Positions 1-9,533 of a stretch of 64,000 bases of DNA are shown one piece after another. Each line of letters starts with the position of its first letter. Position 1 is the first letter of the stretch. Made by a program: the position numbers and the translations under genes. This stretch comes from Isoetes taiwanensis (taxonomy: Eukaryota > Streptophyta > Lycopodiopsida > Isoetales > Isoetaceae). Under the pieces are notes generated by a model. It searched no databases and had not been told where the DNA came from. It was given only the letters and a program-made list of their open reading frames with translations. The stretch lies in NCBI GenBank assembly GCA_021234155.1, contig JAJEKV010000004.1, positions 9,422,109 through 9,486,108 on the forward strand, given 5' to 3'.

Positions 1-610
1 ACTGCTCGACCTTAGTTTGCTGACACACTTGACATTGCTTAATGTATCTAGCAATATCTTTCTTCATGCTTGGCCAAAAATAGCTGGAGCGAATCTTAAA
101 GTAGGTCTTCATGAAACCTGTGTCCAGCTATAGGGCTGTTGTGTGTATCATGAAGAATGAGCTTACGGACTCCTGAAGTCTCGGGTACGCACAACTTGTC
201 TTTGTAATAAAGCAAATTGCCCTCCCTCTTATAAGAGCAGAAAGCTTCACGCTCCTTATCTGTCCTTGCCTCTTTGGCCAAACTGTTCCACGCTTCACGG
301 AATTCTGGATCCGTGTTGAGGGTTTGCTCTATTTGCTTTCCGAACTCACTGGTGAGCGTGGAAATTGCATTACAATGGGTTCGGGTTACCAAGGGATGGC
401 GTGACAAAGCATCCGTAACCACATTGTGCTTGCCTGGCTTATACATGATCTCAAAATCATATTCCTCAAGAAACTCCATCCATCTTCTCCGACGGAGATT
501 GAGATTGGCTGGGTAGAAAGGTAACGGAGACTTTGGTGATCCGTATCTAGCTGGAATCTCCTACCAATAAGGTAGTGTCTCCATATCCGCAAAGCCCGCA
601 CAATGGCCAA
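1..610 (-). pseudogene. Ty3/gypsy RNase H C-terminus and integrase zinc finger, frameshifted
   Basis: Two overlapping minus-strand frames (610-386 and 479-96) carry the second half of a retroviral-type RNase H. Visible motifs are the LDTDHQSL segment and the closing [16 protein letters not shown] segment. After that comes the beginning of integrase, with HDT...GH histidines of the HHCC finger. The translated 95-1 stretch gives a WPSMKKDIARYIKQCQVC-like segment, the CxxC half of the finger. The frames are offset around 480-520, and a stop lies just downstream of the RT ORF near 634, so the polyprotein is interrupted. The rest of integrase is outside the window. Confidence 0.8.
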
Positions 611-634
611 GAGTTCCTGATCGTGGGTGGGGTA

Positions 635-2062
635 TCACTGTTCTGTCTCATTCATCTTCTTAGAATCATACGCAATAACCCTCCCCTCCTGCATTAGAAC
701 TCCTCCGGTAGCAATTTTACTGGCATCTGTTGCTACTAGCTTATATTTCTCCGGGTCTGGCAATGTGAGGACTGGTGCTGAAGTCAAAGCATCCTTAAGT
801 TTCTGAAAGCTTGTCTGGACTTTCGTCTTCCAGTGTTCTACCCAATCGTTCACTTTCTCATGCTTTGTAAGGTCTGTGATGGGGCCTGCAATCTTGGCAA
901 AATCCTTGACAAATTTCCTGTAATATCCTGCCAAGCCCAAAAAACTCCTTACCTCTGAAACATTACCCGGAATAGGCCAATCCTTGACTGCCTCTATCTT
1001 TGCTGGATCCGTGGCAATACCGTCGGCTGAAATAACATGCCCCAAGTAATCCACCTTCGGTGTGGCAAACTTGCACTTAGAGGACTTTGCAAAGAGCTGG
1101 TGACGCCTCAGTTTCTGCAAGGCCAATCTAAGGTGTTTCTCATGCTCCTCAAGGGTTTTACTATAGATGAGAATGTCGTCAAAGAAGATAACAACAAACT
1201 CATCCAAGTATTCTCGGAAGACATCATTCATCAACCGCATAAAAGTCGCGGGAGCATTAGTTAAGCTGAAAGGCATAACGGTGAATTCGTAATGCCCGTA
1301 TCTAGTACGAAAGGCAGATTTATGGATGTCATCCTTTTTTATTCTTATCTGATGATACTCGGAGCGTAAGTCAATCTTCGAGAAGTATTTGGCCCCTTGC
1401 AATTGGTCCATGAGATCATCCGCTCTGGGCAAAGCATAACGATTCTTGATCGTATGCTTGTTGAGCTGCCTATAGTCAATGCACATCCTCATGGAGCCAT
1501 CTTTATTTTTAACAAAGAGAATAGGCGCACCAAAAGGTGAAACACTAGGCCGAATGAAACCTAGGTTCAATAACTCTTGGAGTTGCTTTTTAAGCTCAGC
1601 CAACTCGGGAGGACTCATGCGGTACGGCGCCTTACTAGTAGGCTTAGTACCTGGTTCTAAAGCTATTTCACACTCCACCCCTCTAAAAGGAGGAAGTTTT
1701 TGGATCTCATCTGGGAATAGATCCTTAAATTCTCTGAGAAGACTAGCAATGTTGTCTGGCAATGCATCTACTATCTCCTTTTGTTTAGCATCTGACTCAA
1801 CTGAGGCAAGCCTAATAACGCAAAATACCTTATCCTTGCGTATGATCTTATCTAATTGCCTGATGGACATGGACTGCATGATTGGGTTCAATGGATCACC
1901 TTTAATAGTTACTCGGGCTCCATTGGCTGCGTTGAAGGTCACTTCCCGTTTTTCGCAATCTATATTGGCTTTAGCAGATGCCAGAAATTCCATCCCCACA
2001 ATAAGATCATACTTGCCGATATCCATTAGTTCTATACCTAAGGCAACTGGTGCACCTGGCAA
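635..2062 (-). CDS. Ty3/gypsy reverse transcriptase with start of RNase H
   Basis: This 475-codon open stretch is the pol core of the leftmost gypsy element. It opens with the C-terminal part of a retropepsin-like domain ([13 protein letters not shown]), followed by the RT fingers and palm. RT landmarks are [32 protein letters not shown], the catalytic Asp in [16 protein letters not shown], and [17 protein letters not shown]. The active-site box reads FFDD where most gypsy RTs have YVDD, YIDD or FIDD. A typical thumb follows ([16 protein letters not shown]). RNase H begins with [14 protein letters not shown]. The ORF starts and ends at frame breaks, so it is a fragment of a polyprotein, not an independent gene. 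Element-type identity is certain; a chromovirus-like affiliation is likely but no chromodomain can be checked here. Confidence 0.9.
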   Translation of the reverse strand: MPGAPVALGIELMDIGKYDLIVGMEFLASAKANIDCEKREVTFNAANGARVTIKGDPLNPIMQSMSIRQLDKIIRKDKVFCVIRLASVESDAKQKEIVDALPDNIASLLREFKDLFPDEIQKLPPFRGVECEIALEPGTKPTSKAPYRMSPPELAELKKQLQELLNLGFIRPSVSPFGAPILFVKNKDGSMRMCIDYRQLNKHTIKNRYALPRADDLMDQLQGAKYFSKIDLRSEYHQIRIKKDDIHKSAFRTRYGHYEFTVMPFSLTNAPATFMRLMNDVFREYLDEFVVIFFDDILIYSKTLEEHEKHLRLALQKLRRHQLFAKSSKCKFATPKVDYLGHVISADGIATDPAKIEAVKDWPIPGNVSEVRSFLGLAGYYRKFVKDFAKIAGPITDLTKHEKVNDWVEHWKTKVQTSFQKLKDALTSAPVLTLPDPEKYKLVATDASKIATGGVLMQEGRVIAYDSKKMNETEQ

Positions 2063-2095
2063 CTGGTTAATACGGCGGCCATTTGTATGTCGATC

Positions 2096-2809
2096 TTACC
2101 ACTGGCCAAGATGAGGTCGCGGTCTGGATCTTAAGGTCTCAAGTTTCAAAACCTGGGCCATTCTGGGAGAAGCAAAATTATGGGTACTACCCGTATCCAT
2201 AAGTATAACAAAGGGCTTATTGTCTACCTGGCCTATAGCAGAAATAACGGCAGGCTGACTTTCAGCATTGCCGGTTTCAATAGTTGCAAAAAATATGAGA
2301 CGCACCGTGTATATACTCGTGGGCTTCCTCGTCAGCAGGGGGTCGAGACTCCAGATCGTCCCAATCAAGGTCGGCCATCGCCAGTTGAGCGGGTCCTGCC
2401 GCCCATATGAATTTTGCTGAGGGGGCCCAGGACTTGGAGAACGAGGTTTATATGGTGTGTAAGGGCGAGGCTGAGAATAAGAGGCGGGATGCTGATATTG
2501 GTTCTTTGGTATGTTCTCCTCGAGGCTTAATGCCTTAGCCTCGGCCTCTGCAACCGACTTTGGGTCTATAGCCTTCACCATTCTTTTAATTGATGGTGCC
2601 AAACCTTCGCCTGCCCTCTTCTCATTCATACCCGGCACATATAACCTCAAGCGCATAAACTCGTCGGTATAGGCTTGTCTGTATCTGCTGGCACTTGTGT
2701 GCGCGTGGCACATAGTGTGACTTAAAGGCCTTTGCAAACTTCTTAAACTTACACCTGCTCCTGTCCAAATGCTTTGCCCTAGCATAACCTTTCCACCAAA
2801 TTCTGGCAC
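2096..2809 (-). CDS. Ty3/gypsy gag C-terminus and aspartic protease
   Basis: The first third overlaps the gag ORF in another frame and continues the gag core (MRLRLYVPGMNEK, then a Glu/Ala-rich helix). A Pro/Ser/Tyr-rich linker follows, then the retropepsin start with its active-site motif LMDTGSTHNFASP near residues 200-213. No CCHC zinc knuckle is visible in the linker, where gypsy elements usually have one. The ORF loses frame shortly after the DTG motif, and the protease continues in the adjacent ORF below 2062. This points to a decayed copy. Confidence 0.75.
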   Translation of the reverse strand: MPEFGGKVMLGQSIWTGAGVSLRSLQRPLSHTMCHAHTSASRYRQAYTDEFMRLRLYVPGMNEKRAGEGLAPSIKRMVKAIDPKSVAEAEAKALSLEENIPKNQYQHPASYSQPRPYTPYKPRSPSPGPPQQNSYGRQDPLNWRWPTLIGTIWSLDPLLTRKPTSIYTVRLIFFATIETGNAESQPAVISAIGQVDNKPFVILMDTGSTHNFASPRMAQVLKLETLRSRPRPHLGQW

Positions 2810-3368
2810 ATGTGAGGTTGGTGGTGGCGACCTTACCTGTATCCTTCTCGGTCATTCCGTACGACTTGCCAAATTCCTTCATTTCATCTAACCAGGATTC
2901 AACATTAAGACCTCCCCTGGACTTACCATCAAATTGTGCTAATTTCCTGTTCTTCCATATGCTGGTAATAGTTGTATCCACCGTCTTGCGGTATCCTTTA
3001 TCATGTGCCTTGTCATGATGGCCAGATGAGACGGATGACTCCGATGATTCTGAAGTATCGGTCTGTGAAGATGTAGCACTCTCAGAGAAAAGGCTTCTAT
3101 GTCGTCGCTTGGTATGGCGTTTCTTGTGTGCATGGACAGGTGGTGGTGCTGGCAAAGGTGCAGGTGGTTGTGGTGGTGGTGGATTTGCTGGCAACGGTGG
3201 CATCTCAGGACCACAGTCAGGTGTGATTTGTGCAGGATTGGTTTGTAACACATATGCCTGAAGATCACCGCGCTGACGCTTAATGAGGATCAACTCTTGT
3301 TCAGGCGTGAGACGACCCGCATCCGAGGCCGTATGCCATGGGCCATTGCCTGCATGGTCTGAAGACAA
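2622..3368 (-). CDS. Ty3/gypsy gag N-terminal and capsid region
   Basis: This 248-codon ORF has a low-complexity N-terminal half: a run of Pro residues, then His/Lys/Arg-rich and Ser-rich blocks. The second half looks like a retrotransposon capsid (KLAQFDGKS, VESWLDEMKEFG, ARIWWKGY, KAFKSHYVP). The open frame extends to a TTG codon without a good in-frame ATG at its beginning. The bases just upstream (CTTCAG before ACCATG) could be a splice acceptor, so the true start may lie upstream. The last 60 codons run out of frame relative to the continuing gag. Confidence 0.75.
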   Translation of the reverse strand: MSSDHAGNGPWHTASDAGRLTPEQELILIKRQRGDLQAYVLQTNPAQITPDCGPEMPPLPANPPPPQPPAPLPAPPPVHAHKKRHTKRRHRSLFSESATSSQTDTSESSESSVSSGHHDKAHDKGYRKTVDTTITSIWKNRKLAQFDGKSRGGLNVESWLDEMKEFGKSYGMTEKDTGKVATTNLTCARIWWKGYARAKHLDRSRCKFKKFAKAFKSHYVPRAHKCQQIQTSLYRRVYALEVICAGYE

Positions 3369-3508
3369 TTTGCAAGAGTAGATAAGGACCTAAGTCTTAT
3401 TATAAAGAACAAAATTACCAATTAAGAAAAAAAGCACAAACTCAAAAATGCAAGCAATCCGAGACAACATTATATTAATAAATGGCTATTGAAAATGCCA
3501 TATCAAAA

Positions 3509-4966
3509 TTACATAGAAACTAGATACAAGTGTCTGATAACTGCAGCATCTTGCATTTGGGTATCAAACTCAGGTTCAGGTCGGTGCCGTAAAAGTAAAA
3601 CACTAGGACTGATCGATGAAGCAGCGGATGAAGCTATCTCTGGAGGAACATTGGTAGCCAATGGCGCTGCAACCAGCAAACTCAAGTTCATCCAAGAGCC
3701 AATATCGTGGTCAAACACAGCAATGGCAAGATCAGGATTGACTAGGATGACCTGCTCGAGGTTAGTTGGTAGCTTCTTATGGCCGGCTGTCGTAGAAAGT
3801 GCCCTAAGTGCCCATACAGCTGCCTCAGCTTCTGGTGCAATTGCTTTGGCAAAGAAAAGTACCTGCTTGCTTGTGAAAGCTGATAAGAAGAATCGGGTAA
3901 TATGACACTTTAACCCCTCGACATTCGGATGGGTTAAGGAAGCCAATTGAGATTCAAAATTAGGTGGCAATTCCTCTTCTTTAACGAGATCCTTCTCTTC
4001 TTGGGCATACTGAGCTTCATCACAAAGGTCTTCAGTGGTGGGGTCGTCTTCCATCTTGACTACTACGTCGTTGATATTAAGAACATGTGGTGCGGTAGCG
4101 TGGAAAGCCGACTCAGGGATTGACGAAGGTACGTCCTGGATCATTAATTGACGCAGAGATAACAATGTGTTGACGGGCTCAATATCAAGAGGATGATAAT
4201 TGAGCAGTCGGTGCACCTCCGGCAGGTAGACGGGTCTAGAGTAATCCATGAAGTCATCTTGACCCTGGCAATACTCGGCTAACTCATAAAGAAGATGAGC
4301 CGTCTTTTGCCTACCCCTATTGGCAACATGTTGGTATGCCCATTGAATATCACTCAGCAACAAATAATCCTGATCTCCAACCTTTATAGTGGGAAGTGAA
4401 CCCAAACCGATAAGTGCTTGGCCCTTACTACGAGGTAAAGGCTTCTCTGCGGCTAACTTCTTCCACCTGGCAAAATCCGCATAGCTTATCTGTTCATCTT
4501 CCTCAGGATCCTGGGGGAATGGAGCCTTGGTTTGCTCTAAGGGCGTGTCACTACCCTCAATATATCTATCCATGAGAAGGGCGAGAGCAAACTGGGCTTC
4601 AAAATAGATCTGATTAGACCCAAGGTCAAGAATGGGGGCATTCTTGGCACGTCGGACGATGCCTCTGAGTATGGCATCGGCATGGTGGTCATCCCCAAAC
4701 ATCTGCCATAAGATGTCCCTGTGGAGATAAGGTTGAGGCAGCTCGCCCAAAAGTTCCGCCTGCGGTAAGATGTCCTCGTTATAAAACTCGAGGAAATCAT
4801 TGTAATGAGGGTGTGCACGCATATTGTCGACAAGATCGACACTACACTGCAGCATGGGGTCTAAAAGAGGGTAGAGGACCTGAAGATCCCACTGCTCTCC
4901 TCCCATATACCATGCAAGGCGTCCAGCATAGTCCATGACGAAGAAGAGAGAAAGAAGGAGGAGCAA
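3509..4966 (-). CDS. 485-codon ORF of unknown family, between gag and the histone H3-like ORF
   Basis: I do not recognise this protein. The best start is the ATG at about 4936 (MDYAGRLAWYMGGEQW), giving roughly 475 residues; the upstream Leu-rich codons are leader read-through. It is hydrophilic and mainly helical in appearance, with Trp/Tyr-rich segments in the first third, acidic stretches around residues 320-350, and no obvious transmembrane segment, zinc site or catalytic motif. Upstream on the minus strand there is a TATTTAAA box, a TAGGGTTTT (telo-box-like) motif and a CT-rich leader, a plant-style promoter arrangement. Its stop is only 140 bases before the gypsy gag frame. It could be an extra ORF of the retrotransposon, a host gene, or another element's gene. 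The long intact frame suggests recent or ongoing constraint. Confidence 0.6.
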   Translation of the reverse strand: MLLLLSLFFVMDYAGRLAWYMGGEQWDLQVLYPLLDPMLQCSVDLVDNMRAHPHYNDFLEFYNEDILPQAELLGELPQPYLHRDILWQMFGDDHHADAILRGIVRRAKNAPILDLGSNQIYFEAQFALALLMDRYIEGSDTPLEQTKAPFPQDPEEDEQISYADFARWKKLAAEKPLPRSKGQALIGLGSLPTIKVGDQDYLLLSDIQWAYQHVANRGRQKTAHLLYELAEYCQGQDDFMDYSRPVYLPEVHRLLNYHPLDIEPVNTLLSLRQLMIQDVPSSIPESAFHATAPHVLNINDVVVKMEDDPTTEDLCDEAQYAQEEKDLVKEEELPPNFESQLASLTHPNVEGLKCHITRFFLSAFTSKQVLFFAKAIAPEAEAAVWALRALSTTAGHKKLPTNLEQVILVNPDLAIAVFDHDIGSWMNLSLLVAAPLATNVPPEIASSAASSISPSVLLLRHRPEPEFDTQMQDAAVIRHLYLVSM

Positions 4967-5060
4967 AACGAAAGAGAGACAGAAGGAAATGAAAACCCTA
5001 AAGTGAATCTCACTTTTAAATATCTAGGCACGGAGCTCGAGGCGCCAGTTAAATATTTAA
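4967..5060 (-). promoter_or_regulatory. Plant-type promoter and CT-rich leader of the 485-codon ORF
   Basis: On the minus strand, TATTTAAAAG lies about 85-90 bases upstream of the MDYAG start codon. It is followed by TTTAGGGTTTTC (telo-box-like) and a TC-rich stretch with CTCTCTTTCG, resembling the Y-patch and leader of plant core promoters. This is assignment by motif only; no transcription start is known. Confidence 0.4.
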
Positions 5061-5203
5061 AAATTATTATTATTTTTTTTTTCGAAATCTTGAATACTAA
5101 TGGCACGAAAATAGAGTTAACTATCACAATGTGAAAAGAAGAGTCAAAAACTTAGTTTTAAATTGATATACAAAATGTATATACATCCTTCAAAATTACA
5201 TCA

Positions 5204-6563
5204 TCACGGCCGTTCCCCATGGATCCCGCGTGCTAACTGAAGATCTTTCACCATTATAGTGACCCGTTTAGCGTGAATGGCGCATAAATTGGCGTCCCCA
5301 AAGAGAGCCACCAAGTAGGCCTCGGCCGCTTCTTGAAGTGCCAGGACTGCGTGTACCTGGAATCGGAGATCCGTCTCTTGGGCGATCTCACGGACCAGGC
5401 GTTGGAAAGGAAGTTTGCGTAGCAGAAATTCAGTGGATTTCTGATACTTCCTTATCTCTCTTAATGCCACAGTGCCTGCCTTGTACCTGTGTCTCCTCTT
5501 AGGTTGCGGCGGAGCTCCGGGAATAGATTTTCCTACAGTCTTTGGATGTCGCGCCTTACGGATTGTTTCATCCCGCTGATTGTCTCTTGCAGCCTTAGTG
5601 ACTCCGCCCCGGGCTTTGAGGTTATCCCTGTACTGATCACCTGATTTACGGGCCGTATGCTTCCGTTTTCTGCGGCTCGGAGGATTGGTCGGAGGTGGCA
5701 TGTCCTGTTTATTCAAAGAATCTCTATCTGCCTGCTCCTTCCTAAGCCGCTCTATAACTGCATCTGCCGTCTCCTTAGCTATCCTTTCCACTTCCTCTTG
5801 CCTCCGCTTCTGGGCTTGTTCTTGTGCTACTTGCTGTGCGCGAAGGATGTCTTCACGAAGCTTAGCAGCCTCCTCAGCCAAATGAGTTGCCTTTTGTGCT
5901 TGTGCCTGAAGTGTTGCTTGCTCTTGTGCTCGCTGTTCCCGGGCTATTCGAGCTTCGATTCTTCGTTTGAGCTCCAGAATGTATCGGGGAAGATTAGCCT
6001 GCATATCCTGCTCGACAGCCTGCTGGAACTGAACAGTGAAATATGGTGGTAGCCCGGCTTCCCAAGCAATGCAGGTGTTTTCTTCCTCATAAGAAAAAGG
6101 TGGGATGGTAAACGATCCACCATTGAAAAGGCATATCCCATTTCCCAAGTAACGATACCCTAAAGCTTGCTCAGCAGGGTCGTCAGCAGCAAGCCACTGT
6201 CTGTCGGCCTCCTGTGCCATTTGCATAATCTTATGGGCCTGCATTTGAATGGCCTCTGCTTCAGCCTGCTCATCCCCTTCCGGTGGATAGAACCGTGTAT
6301 AGTTCTGCACACCATCTTCTTCCTCGATTACGGTGTAGGACTCCTTGTTAGCGTTAAGTTTAAAAACAAAGCGCTCGTTGAAGCTGAAGAGCGGGTACGG
6401 TATCTTCGAAGAAACGTTTAGCAAAATGCTCTAGGATGCCTTCGGCTTTTGCTTCTTCTTCGATCGATGGGTTTGGGTGGGGCAAGAGTTCTGCCATTAG
6501 GGAAGCTACTGAACATCTAGTGTAACGAGGAGTCCTCTTATACACTTGCTTGGGTTCCTCCAT
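5204..6563 (-). CDS. Coiled-coil protein with C-terminal histone H3 tail and histone fold
   Basis: The open frame 6424-5204 encodes 406 residues. A second frame (6563-6360, starting [14 protein letters not shown]) probably supplies the true N-terminus through a frameshift near 6400-6424. Residues 140-235 are a long Glu/Gln/Arg/Ala coiled coil. From about residue 253 the sequence becomes a histone H3: KHTARKS corresponds to the H3 K9 region, KAAR to the K27 region, and [20 protein letters not shown] to the start of the alphaN helix. The core continues with [37 protein letters not shown] and [13 protein letters not shown] to the end at ARGIHGERP. Loop 1 is two residues shorter than in canonical H3 ([11 protein letters not shown]). 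The core is far closer to canonical H3 than to typical CenH3. Fusion of H3 to an N-terminal coiled coil is not an arrangement I know. The position, directly upstream of an unknown ORF and a gypsy gag on the same strand, suggests capture by an element, but host origin is possible. Confidence 0.8.
5207..5494 (-). other. Histone H3-fold domain (alphaN to C-terminus)
   Basis: These bases encode the globular H3 portion of the fusion protein (its residues 311-406): alphaN ([18 protein letters not shown]), alpha1 ([11 protein letters not shown]), alpha2 ([20 protein letters not shown]) and alpha3 ([17 protein letters not shown]). Notable substitutions against canonical H3 are RPG to KAG before alphaN, SSAVMALQEASEA to [13 protein letters not shown], and RRIRGERA to RGIHGERP at the end. 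The Cys in NLCAIH is kept. Confidence 0.9.
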
Positions 6564-6572
6564 CAGAAACAA

Positions 6573-6869
6573 GGTGGTGCTGAGCTGGTGCCTGGGTTAG
6601 GAAGACAAGAAGCAAAAGTACAGGCAAGATGGGCTATGGCGGAAGCAAGCTTCAAGTCAGGTGGCTATGGCGGCTAGGAGGAGCGAAAAGGGGCAAAAAG
6701 GGACGTTGAAATGAAAAGAAGTTATAACCTAACTTAAATTTTAAATTTATCCCCCCTTTTAAAAAAAAAAAAAATAGGCGGGGGCGTTTTTAGGTCTCAT
6801 GGGGCAGGCCCCATCACGACCCACCCGGGCGCAGAGAAACGCGGGTACCCCCCCCCTACCGATTAGGGT
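6573..6869. other. Spacer between H3-fusion ORF and Penelope-like element
   Basis: No gene is visible. On the minus strand this is the upstream region of the H3-fusion ORF, with a TTATAACTT box about 150 bases before the start and two copies of a CCATAGCC-type motif (around 6630 and 6663). Homopolymer runs of C, A and T and a GATTAGGGTTAGG stretch (6862-6874) sit at the right edge against the T-run that begins the PLE. Confidence 0.6.
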
Positions 6870-6892
6870 TAGGTTTTTTTTTTTTTTTTTTA

Positions 6893-7228
6893 TTAAAGAA
6901 AATTTAGGGCTCCTTACTCATAACGGTTTTGACAGAATGGTCAAGCATGGTATAAGTATATCAACAGAACTGGATACACTTCCTACACTACATGTAAGGA
7001 TTAAGAGATGTGCCATGATGACATAATATGACCAAACACAATACAGTAGACATAGTCAGACATAGGGTATGTATACAGACCCGGTTATTCAAACATATAC
7101 ACAATGGTCTAGGGTATATTATAGAGATCATTTTACTTCTGAGAATAATACAATAGATATTTGCATAGATGCAATATACGTTTGTGTAAGTAATTAAACC
7201 CTAAAATGGGGCATTCAATGACGGCGGG
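6893..7228 (+). repeat. PLE leader / pseudo-LTR, first copy
   Basis: This segment (TTTAGGGCTCCTTACTC near its start to AAACCCTAAAATGGGG near its end) recurs almost base for base at 13913-14251. It contains no ORF of note. It begins with a TTTAGGG and ends with an AAACCCTAAA, both matching the plant telomere repeat in register but only as single units. Confidence 0.8.
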
Positions 7229-7319
7229 CTTGTAAAGTGGTCAAGACCAACTGACCTAGCAGGCGATCTATGACATTAGTCCAGTAAACGATCCGCTGTT
7301 AAATGCAAGCGCCCACATA

Positions 7320-7616
7320 ATGGGCTACTTTTCCGAAGACGAATACTCATCGGAATCAGATTATGAAGACCTTAACTTAACCGGCTTGAAGCGGGAACTT
7401 GAGGTATACACTGCTACAACAGATAGTGCGAATCACAGTATGGATTCTAGAAGCTCTAGAGGAGGATATGGCCAAAAGAGAGGCGGATTTCAAAGGGATG
7501 ACAGAAATTTTCAAAGAGGTCCCAAGCATTTTGGCAAAAGACGTCAAGATGAATATCATGAAGCACAAAAAATCCAGGACACTCAGGAGCTGGATGGCGA
7601 TCCAGACTTCGATCAG
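7320..7616 (+). CDS. PLE exon 1: acidic start followed by Arg/Gly-rich segment
   Basis: An ATG in a clear position (MGYFSEDEYSSESDYEDLNL) opens 99 codons. The first 30 residues are acidic, and the middle is rich in Arg, Gly and Phe (GGYGQKRGGFQRDD), as in many RNA-binding proteins. The frame ends at GATCAG followed by GTGTTC, a candidate 5' splice site. Continuing at 9534 keeps the frame exactly (DPDFDQ joined to DAADDDMEYD, phase 0). The same exon is present, nearly identical, in the second tandem copy at 28690-28986. Confidence 0.65.
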
Positions 7617-9533
7617 GTGTTCCTTTGCATCTATAGGTTTTATTAAAAGCAATGGTTGCAGGTTTTAATATTATAACTGGCTTTTGATTTCGTATGGTAA
7701 GTGTCATAAGACAGGTCAGTCTATAATATTTCAGACAATTGCTAGATACAGTGGTTATACATAAGTTAGGCGGTTAGCAATGGGTTAACATTTGAGTTTT
7801 ATCAAGGTTACAACAGATAACCTTAAGACAATAAATCAACCGATATACTAGTAACAGCGGCTTGTTATTAATATAAATAGGTTGCCGTTCCTTCTATCTA
7901 CTAAAATAGAAGCTTATCTTCAGCTAGTTGAGAGCCTAGGTACGACCTTACTTTGAACATATAATAAAATAATACAGCCAAGTGATGAGTTACAAAAACA
8001 GGGCTGTAAGCTGCTGGTAAAAAGCAGGTTCAAAAATATGGAATATATTGTTTCAGGGATAATTTTATCTTTATTACTGTTTCCCAAGTTGATCACATAG
8101 ATTAATCTTGTATTTCTATACATCCTGATGGTCAAGACTGGCTTATAGGGCAAAAGGAACAATGGGTAATCAGCGAAGAGCTGAAAACCCCAATGTACCT
8201 TTTGGCCCTTGCCCTGATACCATTTTCATGCTAACAGGGTATTGTTTGGCTGCAGGTACGGGGTTTTCTTCTCATTGTCTCTTTTGCTTTACAAGTATGG
8301 TCTGGCTGAAAGGATGGTTCAAATTCTGATCAACACGGCAGTTGGCTCCTCTATACAACACAAAAAAATTGTTGCCTGCTAAGCACACGAACAGGGTTCA
8401 TTTTCATCTGAGTTTTTTGTCTTACATTATCTACTTATTATACATTTTGCTGGATAGTATGGATTATGGTACAGTTTCAGCTTATACAGTTAAGTTTTTT
8501 TTCCAAAAAATGAAACCTGATAAGTTTTGAAGTGGAAACACCATTCGGTAATGAAATCCAATTTTGTATGGTAAGATGTGCCATGGTAAATGAAATGAAT
8601 GCAGACATGTATGATATTTGGTTCTATTTACTGATATATCATGGTTTCGTACTTGAAATTCAGCTCTAAAAGTTAGACCAAAAAGTATATGCATTAACTT
8701 AAATACATAGGCCATTTTAAGCATTTTAACATGCTGAACAGACTGTATTATTTGGCTGGCCCATAATGGTTATGTACAGCCTTTAAATCCTATTTAGTTT
8801 GCTGACTAAGGTAGGATAATATGATCCTTAGAATGTTGTTTACAATAAGCCTAAGGCAGTACCAATTTTGGTAAATCATAGACTGTCAAAGGACAGAGAT
8901 CAAGATGCTGAATCTAAACATCTGAATATGACATGTTATTATCTTGAGACTTTAAAAGATATTGAGGCAATAGGATATTAATGACCCAATCATGCTACAT
9001 GTATAAACTTTATATAAGTATAACGTGATTCCAGATAGGCATTTAATCTAAGACACGGAAACGTTTCTCAATTCAAGGTTATGATACAGTGTTGACCATT
9101 ATAATTTGTATCCATTATACTTTAAGACTGAACATAAAGTGGCCTCATTATTAAGGCAGTTAATATTTATTTAAAAGATATGTGGCCCAGTTAGGGATGG
9201 TCCTTGAGATCTATTGATGCATATTAGAAATTTGATCATGAGAGGTAAAATGATACTATACTAGAAATGCCCAGGCTGGTAGTAGAGTGATAATACTGCC
9301 AAGGGATTGACTGAGGCAGATGTCTGGTCTAGGATTCTAGTTCAGGCTTGGTTTTTTTTAGATACTTCACTACATTGGAGACATCCGGTGTTGTCATTTA
9401 CCTTCTCTCCACTGGTCTGAGCTATTAAATTATCCTAAGCTGCAACTTAGGAATATGGATGATGTTAAATTGGGATCTATATCCATGCCATTGTGTATTA
9501 CTAACAAAAATAATGGCCACATGTTGAGTGCAG
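7617..9533 (+). other. Candidate intron 1 of the PLE
   Basis: The segment is AT-rich and stop-dense in all frames. It begins GTGTTCC after CAG and ends TTGAGTGCAG. Removing it fuses two open frames in phase 0 within an acidic Asp-rich stretch. The 5' part is also present in the second PLE copy, including the piece that is now inverted at 32299-33097, so the intron travelled with the element. PLEs that keep introns are known (Penelope, Athena). Confidence 0.6.

Larger units (their letters stand above)
1..3368 (-). mobile_element. Ty3/gypsy retrotransposon, gag-pol part, 3' side cut off by window edge
   Basis: Reading leftward on the minus strand, gag, protease, reverse transcriptase, RNase H and the start of integrase follow each other in the Ty3/gypsy order. 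The integrase zinc-binding region continues off position 1, so the catalytic integrase core and 3' LTR are outside the window. Reading frame is lost between gag and protease (around 2650-2800), between protease and RT (around 2062-2096) and within RNase H (around 480-630), so this copy is probably inactive. No 5' LTR fits between gag (ends 3368) and the next minus-strand ORF (begins 3509): only 140 bases separate them. Either the copy is 5'-truncated at gag or the two upstream ORFs belong to the element. Confidence 0.85.

Noticed and set aside
5204-6424. Centromeric histone H3 (CenH3)
   Set aside because: The core is much closer to canonical H3 and loop 1 is shorter, not longer, than in CenH3.
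6890-7320. Hammerhead ribozyme in the PLE leader
   Set aside because: PLE pseudo-LTRs often contain one, but I found no CTGANGA and GAAA pair in suitable arrangement on either strand of the leader.
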